Shown here piece by piece: positions 1 to 4,626 of a stretch of DNA of 5,026 nucleotides (the stretch's first letter is position 1; each line of letters begins with the position of its first letter). The stretch spans positions 1 to 5,026 of the forward strand of contig JAJDBL010000203.1 in assembly GCA_029261375.1 (NCBI GenBank), in the 5' to 3' direction. The translations under genes were made by a program, and so were the position numbers. The DNA comes from Nitrospirales bacterium (GTDB taxonomy: Bacteria; Nitrospirota; Nitrospiria; Nitrospirales; UBA2166). A model generated the notes under the pieces. That model ran no database searches, was not told the DNA's origin, and worked only from the letters and a program-made list of their open reading frames with translations.

Positions 1-208
1 GAGCTCGGTAGGCTAATGATGGGTTACAGGAACCGAGAATCATGTATTTTCTAAACGATTTATCCAGCTTCTGTTTCAGTGTTGCTGTCACGTCAATCTG
101 CGTAAGAATCCCAAAGCCCTCTTGTTTCAGAGCCTCTGTGACTTTCGGGATGGCATCCTCATAGGACAAATCAATTGTTGTCCGAATAACATACGATTGT
201 TTCGACAT
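1..208 (-). CDS. DUF302 family protein, N-terminal part (truncated by window start)
   Basis: I translated this gene myself on the minus strand: 69 codons are visible from the ATG at 208 leftward, and the frame is still open at the window edge. The protein begins MSKQSYVIRTTIDLSYEDAI and continues with an amphipathic helix, a TQIDV strand near residues 36-40, a basic segment (44-54) and ILGSCNPSLAYRA at 57-69. This series matches the DUF302 family (small alpha/beta domain of about 125-130 residues), so roughly the second half is missing. The conserved Cys61-Asn62-Pro63 is present. The start is supported by a strong Shine-Dalgarno, AGGAGGAG, four bases upstream. The family has no firmly established reaction. 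It often occurs near redox and sulfur genes, which fits the DsrE2 and TusA genes in this window. It is transcribed divergently from the HTH-hydrolase gene. Family assignment is confident; function is unknown. Confidence 0.85.
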   Translation of the reverse strand, partial: MSKQSYVIRTTIDLSYEDAIPKVTEALKQEGFGILTQIDVTATLKQKLDKSFRKYMILGSCNPSLAYRA

Positions 209-212
209 AATA

Positions 213-220
213 CTCCTCCT
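213..220 (-). promoter_or_regulatory. Ribosome binding site of the DUF302 gene
   Basis: Read on the minus strand this is AGGAGGAG, a near-perfect Shine-Dalgarno, with the four bases TATT separating it from the ATG at 208. It fixes the start of the DUF302 gene and suggests strong translation. Confidence 0.75.
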
Positions 221-394
221 TATTTTTCTCTATGAAACAGAGCGTCTCATACACGGCTCACTTCGTTTATTCCGATGCTCATCGCTTCAACTCCTTCGCT
301 CCCATACGAAATAGTTCAATCGTCGTTCCTCAAATGTCTGAACCAAAGGAGACACCACCACAAGTATGGTATATCTTATCGAATCTTGAATAGT

Positions 395-401
395 GAAGGA
401 G
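395..401 (+). promoter_or_regulatory. Ribosome binding site selecting the start at 408
   Basis: GAAGGAG lies six bases before the ATG at 408. An in-frame GTG at 393 would give a protein five residues longer, but it overlaps this Shine-Dalgarno and has no good one of its own. The ATG at 408 is therefore the better start. Confidence 0.7.
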
Positions 402-407
402 TACGCG

Positions 408-1259
408 ATGGCATCTCTCGAAGATGAATTCGGAGACATTATCAAGAAGGCGCGCCAAGGCCAAGGTCTAACCGTTGAAGAAGTCGCAGCCAAGACCGGG
501 ATTGCCGAGACAACACTGCGCGCCCTGGAAGGATGTAAGGAACCCCCAAGTTCTGATAACGTCAACGCGATCGCACCACTGCTGTCACTAGACGCCCTCA
601 CCCTCGAGGTCATCGGACGGGAAGCGTGGCAGCCATTGGCCTCGCCCGACTGGGTCTCAGAAACCGTTGAGACCGTCCGAGGGGAGATCGGAGGCTATGA
701 AGTCAAAGGATACCTCCTCTATGATGGAACGACGAAAGACGCCGTCATGATAGACACCGCCTACAATCCTCATCTGATGTTACAACGTATCGACTCGTTA
801 GGGCTTCGACTCAACGCGATATGTCTCACGCACGGACATTCCGATCATGCAGAGGGCATTGACACCATCGCGGCCGCGCATCCCGCGACAGTGCATATCG
901 GTCAAGGAGACATGTCCATGGTGACGAAGTACCGTTCATCAATGGATATTCAACCCGCACTCGACGGGTACGTACTCCAGGTGGGATCAATTGACCTCCA
1001 GTTCATTTCCACACCCGGCCATACTCCAGGGGGACTCTGCTATTCCACTGGCCCACTGTGTTTCGTGGGAGATACGCTCTTCGCTGGTTCAATAGGCCGG
1101 TCATGTCCGCCAACGCTCTACTCTATTCATTTGCAGTCGGTGCAAGAGCGGGTACTACAAAGAGCCGACGCGGTGGTTTTACTTCCAGGACATGGGCCAG
1201 CCACCACGGTGGGAGAGGAACAGCAACACAACCCATTCGTGAACAGCCAACACGTATGA
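408..1259 (+). CDS. XRE-type HTH domain fused to a metallo-beta-lactamase-fold hydrolase (YcbL/glyoxalase II-like)
   Basis: The 283-residue protein has two parts. Residues about 7-70 form a lambda-repressor/XRE-like helix-turn-helix: FGDIIKKAR, then LTVEEVAAKTGIAETTLRALE at 21-41, with the recognition helix near 33-42. Residues about 85-277 are a metallo-beta-lactamase domain. Its metal ligands are all visible: H142-x-H144-x-D146-H147 in THGHSDH, H205 in TPGHTPGG, bridging D222 in FVGDTLFAGSIGR, and H262 in LPGHGP, followed by a terminal HNPF. These signatures resemble the YcbL/glyoxalase-II-like branch, which hydrolyses thioesters such as S-acylglutathione; the related ETHE1 branch oxidises persulfides. 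The GRTD motif typical of these enzymes reads GRSC (230-233) here, though D222 is kept. The protein is probably cytoplasmic, since no signal peptide is seen. The M50 gene starts one base after the stop, suggesting an operon. Substrate and any DNA-binding role are inferences. Confidence 0.88.
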   Translation: MASLEDEFGDIIKKARQGQGLTVEEVAAKTGIAETTLRALEGCKEPPSSDNVNAIAPLLSLDALTLEVIGREAWQPLASPDWVSETVETVRGEIGGYEVKGYLLYDGTTKDAVMIDTAYNPHLMLQRIDSLGLRLNAICLTHGHSDHAEGIDTIAAAHPATVHIGQGDMSMVTKYRSSMDIQPALDGYVLQVGSIDLQFISTPGHTPGGLCYSTGPLCFVGDTLFAGSIGRSCPPTLYSIHLQSVQERVLQRADAVVLLPGHGPATTVGEEQQHNPFVNSQHV

Positions 1260-1260
1260 C

Positions 1261-2178
1261 ATGAGCACTACCTGGAATCGAGTCTGTTCTACGTATCATG
1301 AGCTTGCATTCCCAGCGAGCCTTTTCGTTCTCACTGTCGTGACCACACTCTGGGCAGGCGCTGGCATGGCCGGGTATGACCCAACACAAAACCCAGCCTA
1401 TCTCCTCGAAGGAATCCCTTTCTCGTTCAGCCTCCTCCTCATTCTTGGAACACACGAGATGGGACATTACGTTGCGGCGCGAATACACGGTGTTCCAGCA
1501 ACCCTCCCGCTATTCATTCCAGGACCGCCAGTGTTTATTGGAACGTTTGGGGCCGTGATCCGTATGAAAGGACCAATACTACGAAAGCACGCGCTGTTTG
1601 ACGTTGGCGTCTCAGGACCAATCGTAGGATTTATCTTTGCAATCGGTGCGGTTGTCGTCGGCCTACACTATTCCGAAGTCGTGTCGAAGGACGGCATTGT
1701 GGGCATTAACCTCGGAACGCCGATGCTGTTTGAATTCCTCACTCTGATGGTGATCGGCGATATCCCAGACGACTACGATATCGTCCTCCACCCGATCGCG
1801 TTTGCAGGCTGGGTAGGGTTTTTCATCACGGCGTTGAACCTGATCCCCATCGGTCAACTCGATGGTGGCCACGTTGCCTATGCGATGTACGGACGACGTC
1901 AGCCGAGAATTTCGGCCATCATCGTCACTCCAATTTTGCTCTACCTGGGAACACTAGGGGTCCTGAGCGACCGTATACCGTGGCTCCAGGAAATGCCTGG
2001 TTCACCAGGCTGGCCAGGCTGGCTGGTCTGGGCGTTCCTACCGCTATTGTTTGGGTTACGCCATCCGCCAGTGCTCGATCACTACATTCCGCTGGACCGA
2101 AGGCGAACGCTGATCGGATGGCTCGCGGTGGGGATCTTTATCGTGAGTTTTGTCCCGGTTCCGTTCCAGTTTCCCTAA
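1261..2178 (+). CDS. M50 / site-2 protease-like membrane metalloprotease
   Basis: This is a 305-residue, very hydrophobic protein with roughly six to eight membrane segments (about 16-36, 53-75, 113-136, 155-166, 179-197, 217-235, 255-266, 283-300). The zinc protease signature is intact: HEMGH at 65-69 (zinc ligands H65 and H69, catalytic E66), with N193-x-x-P196 and L200-D201-G202-G203-H204 providing the third ligand, D201. These are hallmarks of M50 intramembrane proteases. There is no PDZ domain, and the C-terminus (HPPVLDHYIPLDRRR, then GW and PVPF) matches the short bacterial/EGY-like site-2 protease group rather than RseP. Such enzymes cleave transmembrane segments; the substrate here is unknown. 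The ATG is one base past the upstream stop and has no clear Shine-Dalgarno, so it is probably translationally coupled to the HTH-hydrolase gene. An in-frame 9-bp duplication encodes P-G-W twice at 249-254. Confidence 0.9.
   Translation: MSTTWNRVCSTYHELAFPASLFVLTVVTTLWAGAGMAGYDPTQNPAYLLEGIPFSFSLLLILGTHEMGHYVAARIHGVPATLPLFIPGPPVFIGTFGAVIRMKGPILRKHALFDVGVSGPIVGFIFAIGAVVVGLHYSEVVSKDGIVGINLGTPMLFEFLTLMVIGDIPDDYDIVLHPIAFAGWVGFFITALNLIPIGQLDGGHVAYAMYGRRQPRISAIIVTPILLYLGTLGVLSDRIPWLQEMPGSPGWPGWLVWAFLPLLFGLRHPPVLDHYIPLDRRRTLIGWLAVGIFIVSFVPVPFQFP
2005..2022 (+). repeat. In-frame 9-bp tandem duplication in the M50 gene
   Basis: CCAGGCTGG occurs twice back to back and encodes Pro-Gly-Trp twice (residues 249-254). 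It lies in the loop before a late membrane segment. Being a multiple of three, a change in copy number would alter loop length without breaking the frame. Confidence 0.6.
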
Positions 2179-2185
2179 CCACACG

Positions 2186-2974
2186 TCATTGATCGAAAAA
2201 GACAGAGACCATCTCTTCCTGAATACACCCATTACTGGCAACGAGCTCGTCTCCGTAGATCGAAAATGGTTTTCCGGAAAAGTCAGTAATCGCCCCACCT
2301 GCCTCGATCACGATCAAACTCCCTGCGGCAACATCCCAAGGTTTCAACTTCATCTCCCAGAATCCATCGAACCGTCCGCTGGCAACGTAACAGAGATCAA
2401 TGGCTGCTGAACCCGTTCGCCGAACGCCCTGCGCGCGCACGACGAACCGACGGAAGAATTCGAAGTTGTTCTCCGACTTGTCCTGACGCACATCGTAGGA
2501 AAAGCCAGTAGACAGCAAGGCATGGTTCAGAGTGGGAGCCTGAGAGACGGAAAGAGGGGTACCGTTACACTCCGCGCCTTTGCCTCGCTCCGCCACAAAC
2601 AATTCTTTCCGGACAGGATCGTAGACCACCCCCATCCCTATCACGCCATCAATTTCCAGACCAATGGACACGCAGAACGCCGCATATCGGTGGGTGAAAT
2701 TCGTAGTCCCATCAAGCGGATCGACGACCCATTTATAACGTGAAGATGGACCGGATGATGCACCGCTTTCCTCCGCGAGTATCTGGTGCTCAGGAAACGC
2801 TGATGAGATCCGTTTCACGATCGCCTCCTCGGAGGCATGGTCTGCGTTCGTGACCAAATCCATGACCCCCTTGAACTCAACCGTAAATCCCTTTTCCATC
2901 CAGTCCAACAGGATCTGCCCAGCTTCCCGCGCAGCCTGGAGCGCGACACTCTTATAATCGTCAAGTGATTCCAT
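2186..2974 (-). CDS. suhB: Inositol-1-monophosphatase family protein (SuhB-like)
   Basis: The 262-residue protein has the usual length of the family (E. coli SuhB is about 267). The Mg2+-binding motifs are all there: E68-E69 in AEESG, D85-P86-L87-D88-G89-T90-T91-N92-F93, and P212-W213-D214-V215-A216-A217-G218. These ligands (E68, D85, D88, D214) support hydrolysis of inositol-1-phosphate or a related sugar or nucleotide phosphate. GSAAIDLCYVASGRFDGF at 188-205 is the typical core segment. It is a soluble cytoplasmic enzyme. Some members also act on 3'-phosphoadenosine-5'-phosphate (CysQ) or fructose-1,6-bisphosphate, and sequence alone cannot settle the substrate. The start is supported by GAGAGGG four bases upstream on the minus strand. 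The gene converges on the M50 gene with a 7-bp gap and no evident terminator hairpin, and it is divergent from the small unknown gene 40 bp upstream. Confidence 0.93.
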   Translation of the reverse strand: MESLDDYKSVALQAAREAGQILLDWMEKGFTVEFKGVMDLVTNADHASEEAIVKRISSAFPEHQILAEESGASSGPSSRYKWVVDPLDGTTNFTHRYAAFCVSIGLEIDGVIGMGVVYDPVRKELFVAERGKGAECNGTPLSVSQAPTLNHALLSTGFSYDVRQDKSENNFEFFRRFVVRAQGVRRTGSAAIDLCYVASGRFDGFWEMKLKPWDVAAGSLIVIEAGGAITDFSGKPFSIYGDELVASNGCIQEEMVSVFFDQ

Positions 2975-3014
2975 ATGGCCCTCTCATATCGTTGTAGGCC
3001 ACAGCACACTAACA

Positions 3015-3344
3015 ATGATCACCGTTCACATCAAGAAACCGCTGAACATATACGATCCCTCTCGGACGGTATCGAAGAAGCCGCCGATGTCAGCCTGGCA
3101 ACTGGTTCATGACAACCCCAACATGGAGAGAGTGCATGACAGGATGTTCAAAGCGTGTTCTGCGTTTCTCGAGGGAACAACCGCAGCAACCGTGCAGCCC
3201 GAAGCGTTCAGGACCTACGTGCAACACCACTGCGAACCCAGAATACTACTGGCGGCCGTTCTGGACATCCGGCCAAGCCGCATGCTTGACAACCCGAAAA
3301 CCGCACGCCTATCCTTGATGATTAACCCTGCCGCAGGCGTATAA
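3015..3344 (+). CDS. Hypothetical small protein, 109 residues
   Basis: I do not recognise this protein. It starts MITVHIKKPLNIYDPS, has a charged middle (WQLVHDNPNMERVHDRMFKA at about 28-47) likely to be helical, and a more hydrophobic segment RILLAAVLDI near 76-85. No signal peptide, membrane span or metal motif is evident. By my count 73 of 109 codons end in G or C, similar to what I see in the neighbouring genes, which is the main argument that it is coding. Against it: no Shine-Dalgarno precedes the ATG at 3015, a competing 69-codon open frame overlaps it (3109-3318), and its stop codon sits inside a TATAAT box likely used by the next gene. A later start (for example 3087, MSAWQL) is possible. 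It may be a real small gene or a decayed remnant. Confidence 0.42.
   Translation: MITVHIKKPLNIYDPSRTVSKKPPMSAWQLVHDNPNMERVHDRMFKACSAFLEGTTAATVQPEAFRTYVQHHCEPRILLAAVLDIRPSRMLDNPKTARLSLMINPAAGV
3286..3315 (+). promoter_or_regulatory. Possible promoter, TTGACA-N18-TATCCT
   Basis: A perfect sigma70-type -35 hexamer TTGACA (3286-3291) is followed after 18 bp by TATCCT (3310-3315), which matches 4 of 6 consensus bases. It lies within the end of the hypothetical gene and could drive the DsrE2-like gene about 95 bp downstream. It competes with the better -10 box just downstream, so only one of the two may be used. Confidence 0.35.
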
Positions 3345-3345
3345 T
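3315..3345 (+). promoter_or_regulatory. Possible promoter of the DsrE2-like gene, TTGATG-N19-TATAAT
   Basis: TATAAT at 3340-3345 is a perfect -10 hexamer. TTGATG at 3315-3320 is a moderate -35 with a long 19-bp spacer. Transcription would start near 3352, giving a leader of about 60 bases before the ATG at 3411. Its position in front of a gene with a very strong ribosome binding site makes it plausible. Perfect -10 boxes also occur by chance. Confidence 0.42.
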
Positions 3346-3398
3346 TCAGCGCATAGAAACAGTTGTAACCTCGTAGCAGCAGAGACGGCATAAGCAGA

Positions 3399-3406
3399 AG
3401 AGGTGA
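3399..3406 (+). promoter_or_regulatory. Strong ribosome binding site of the DsrE2-like gene
   Basis: AGAGGTGA is an extended match to the anti-Shine-Dalgarno, four bases before the ATG at 3411. It favours that start over the in-frame ATG at 3423. Confidence 0.75.
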
Positions 3407-3410
3407 TGAT

Positions 3411-3950
3411 ATGACCACAGTGATGACTCCGGAACTCGCACCAGAAGCCGTCCTCAACGGCCTACAAGAGACCAAAACAGACAGTGTCACCATTGTCGTC
3501 TTGAGCGGCGATATGGATAAGGCGATGGCCGCATTTATCATAGCCACGGGAGCCGCGTCGATGGGCATGAAAGTGACGATGTTCTTCACCTTCTGGGGCT
3601 TGAATATGTTGCGTCGCAAAGGTGAAAAATCAAGCGCCAAAGACTGGTTGCGTCGTTTGTTTGGGCTGCTGAACCGTGGGGGGGCCGAAACCCTTCCGCT
3701 GTCGAAGTTCCATTTTATGGGTGTCGGCACATCAATGATGAAGAAGGTCATGAAGCAAAACAAAATGCCAGGCATTCCGGAATTGATGGAGATAGCCGAA
3801 GACCTCGGGGTTCGGTATATCGCCTGCACCACCACAATGGGTCTCTTGGGCGTCACCAAAGACACGTTGATTGACAGCGTCGATCAGTACGCTGGCGTCG
3901 CAACGTACTTGGCCGAAGCCAAGAACGGAAGCGTCAACTTATTTATCTAG
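3411..3950 (+). CDS. dsrE2: DsrE2-like (DsrE/DsrF/DrsH family) sulfur-transfer protein
   Basis: This 179-residue protein matches the DrsE_2 family. It has an N-terminal strand VTIVVLSGDMDKAMAAFIIA (26-45), a hydrophobic VTMFFTFWGLNMLRR (55-69), a basic linker, then TSMMKKVMKQNKMPGIPELM (107-126) and the YIACTTTMGLLGV block (136-148), ending with GVATYLAEA (162-170). Cys139 is the only cysteine and sits where the family's persulfide-carrying cysteine is found. Family members accept sulfane sulfur and pass it to TusA in sulfur-oxidation or relay pathways. In relatives I remember, the block reads closer to C-x-M-S-M-D-x-M-G; here Ser/Asp positions are Thr/Gly, so it may be a divergent subtype. 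The hydrophobic stretches could mean membrane association, as suggested for some DsrE2 proteins. The TusA-like gene 121 bp downstream is the likely partner. Confidence 0.87.
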   Translation: MTTVMTPELAPEAVLNGLQETKTDSVTIVVLSGDMDKAMAAFIIATGAASMGMKVTMFFTFWGLNMLRRKGEKSSAKDWLRRLFGLLNRGGAETLPLSKFHFMGVGTSMMKKVMKQNKMPGIPELMEIAEDLGVRYIACTTTMGLLGVTKDTLIDSVDQYAGVATYLAEAKNGSVNLFI

Positions 3951-3994
3951 ACCATTTGTCGCGAACACTCCTTTACATCAATAAACAAGCCGTC

Positions 3995-4014
3995 ATTCCC
4001 GTGAAAACGGGAAT
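3995..4014. repeat. dRS3-like 20-bp palindromic repeat
   Basis: The arms ATTCCCGT (3995-4002) and ACGGGAAT (4007-4014) pair perfectly over 8 bp around a GAAA tetraloop. The ATTCCC-N8-GGGAAT layout is that of the dRS3 repeat known from Neisseria and of similar interspersed repeats in many bacteria. It lies between dsrE2 and the TusA gene. No U-run follows, so it is not a standard intrinsic terminator, but the hairpin could affect readthrough or mRNA stability. Confidence 0.7.
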
Positions 4015-4037
4015 CCAGTTCCTAACCCCTGGATTCC
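4010..4037. repeat. Second, overlapping inverted repeat, GGAATCCAG / CTGGATTCC
   Basis: GGAATCCAG (4010-4018) pairs perfectly over 9 bp with CTGGATTCC (4029-4037) across a 10-base loop. It shares bases with the right arm of the dRS3-like hairpin, so the two structures are mutually exclusive in RNA. The whole 3992-4040 segment resembles one end of the common CGTCATTCCCG...GGGAATCCAG interspersed repeat. Confidence 0.6.
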
Positions 4038-4057
4038 AGGTCAAGCCAAGAATAACA

Positions 4058-4064
4058 GAGAGGA
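4058..4064 (+). promoter_or_regulatory. Ribosome binding site of the TusA-like gene
   Basis: GAGAGGA ends seven bases before the ATG at 4072, an ordinary good Shine-Dalgarno spacing. It lies outside the upstream hairpins and so stays accessible. Confidence 0.65.
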
Positions 4065-4071
4065 ATCCTCA

Positions 4072-4329
4072 ATGAGCACATCATTTGAATCTGACGAACA
4101 GCTCGACACGCTCGGCATGTTTTGCCCAATGCCGATCATCATGACCTCAAAGCGATTTAAACAGATGGAGATTGGCAAAGTTCTCGAGGTGTTGTCAGAC
4201 GACGAAGGGATTAAACAGGATATGCCCGCGTGGTGCGAAACGACAGGTCAAGAGTTTGTTGGCCTTGAAGAAGAAGATGACGGCACGAGACAGGTATTCA
4301 AAACATTTGTGAAGAAGATTAAAGCGTAA
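4072..4329 (+). CDS. tusA: TusA family sulfur-carrier protein
   Basis: This 85-residue protein has the length and layout of TusA/SirA carriers. LDTLGMFCPMPIIMTSKRF at 11-29 contains the defining C18-P19-M20-P21 motif, where Cys18 carries the persulfide. It is followed by a helix (24-32), the strand VLEVLSDDEGIKQDMPAW (37-54), a second cysteine C55 in AWCETTGQEF, and a final strand VFKTFVKKIK. The LSDDEG and D-x-P-x-W-C features are usual for the family. An acidic turn EEEDDG lies before the last strand. Family members relay sulfur to tRNA thiolation, molybdenum cofactor or sulfur-oxidation enzymes. Pairing with the DsrE2-like gene upstream favours a sulfur-trafficking role over tRNA modification. 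In the rhd-tusA-dsrE2 clusters I know, tusA precedes dsrE2; the order is reversed here, and no rhodanese is visible. The stop codon directly abuts the heptamer repeat array. Confidence 0.92.
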   Translation: MSTSFESDEQLDTLGMFCPMPIIMTSKRFKQMEIGKVLEVLSDDEGIKQDMPAWCETTGQEFVGLEEEDDGTRQVFKTFVKKIKA

Positions 4330-4401
4330 AAGGCTGAAGGCTGAAGGCTGAAGGCTGAAGGCTGAAGGCTGAAGGCTGAAGGCTGAAGGCTGAAGGCTGA
4401 A
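4330..4401. repeat. Tandem heptamer array, ten perfect copies of AAGGCTG
   Basis: After the TusA stop (4327-4329) the unit AAGGCTG repeats ten times without error, plus a trailing AA (equivalently ten GGCTGAA units at 4332-4401). Seven is not a multiple of three, so on the plus strand TGA falls in every frame within 21 bp and the array stops translation in all frames. On the minus strand (TTCAGCC units) it is free of stops in all frames. Its perfection suggests recent slippage expansion and probable length variation between strains. It would be transcribed as the start of the tusA 3' UTR. Confidence 0.97.
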
Positions 4402-4458
4402 AAAGCTAACCCGGCCTCAACTCACAGTCAACAATCGTCGTTGCAATGCATTCGCTCT

Positions 4459-4619
4459 CTTTGTCATCCCGAACGCACGTGAGGGATCTTGGCGCGAGCA
4501 ACTAACTCATGCGCACTCCGTTACATGACAAAGCCAGTGGCCTGGTCAGGTTGTCGTCCAACGCAAATTGAACGATTGTGCCACGCACGCCATGATTTCT
4601 CCCGTTGGTCGAAATGACA
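4459..4619. repeat. Degenerate dispersed repeat with inverted ends
   Basis: This stretch between the heptamer array and the LemA gene has no credible coding sequence. It opens with CTTTGTCATCCCGAACG and GAGGGATC (4481-4488), which resemble a widespread bacterial interspersed repeat starting GTCATCCCGA and closing with its inverse. CTTTGTCAT (4459-4467) has a perfect 9-bp inverted copy ATGACAAAG (4525-4533). A second, weaker inverse end, TCGAAATGACA (4609-4619), pairs imperfectly with TGTCATCCCGA. It may therefore be a 75-bp or a roughly 160-bp element, or two fragments. No transposase is present, so it would be a non-autonomous, MITE-like or REP-like element. Boundaries are uncertain. Confidence 0.5.
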
Positions 4620-4626
4620 GGACGGT

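Noticed and set aside
247..282. Minus-strand mini-ORF (MSIGINEVSRV) preceded by an AAGGAG-like site
   Set aside because: Only 11 codons, and no attenuator-like structure or regulatory codon run was seen. A leader peptide for DUF302 cannot be supported.
287..613. Minus-strand open frame of 108 codons over the start of the HTH-hydrolase gene
   Set aside because: It is antisense to a well-supported HTH coding region, and its translation is rich in Ser, Arg and Ala with no recognisable domain.
2270..2281. Perfect 12-bp palindrome TTTTCCGGAAAA near the end of the suhB-like gene
   Set aside because: It lies within conserved coding sequence, and a single palindrome of this length can arise by chance. 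It was considered as a terminator for the convergent genes, but no suitable stem-loop and U-run exists.
3109..3318. Competing 69-codon plus-strand frame inside the hypothetical gene
   Set aside because: Its composition (many Cys, Trp, Pro, Arg) looks like an out-of-frame shadow, and it has no ribosome binding site.
3215..3865. Minus-strand open frame of 216 codons across the DsrE2 gene, longer than the sense gene
   Set aside because: The plus-strand frame has clear DsrE2 family motifs and a strong ribosome binding site. The antisense translation is low complexity and resembles no family I know.
3995..4040. Rho-independent terminator after dsrE2
   Set aside because: The hairpins are real but not followed by a T-run, and a dRS3-like repeat explains the sequence better.
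4330..4401. CRISPR array
   Set aside because: The units are contiguous 7-mers without spacers, so this is a simple tandem repeat.
4402..4626. Hidden small gene or tRNA between tusA and lemA
   Set aside because: Stops interrupt all plausible frames, and I saw no tRNA-like cloverleaf or CCA-ended acceptor stem. The repeat-like features account for most of it.
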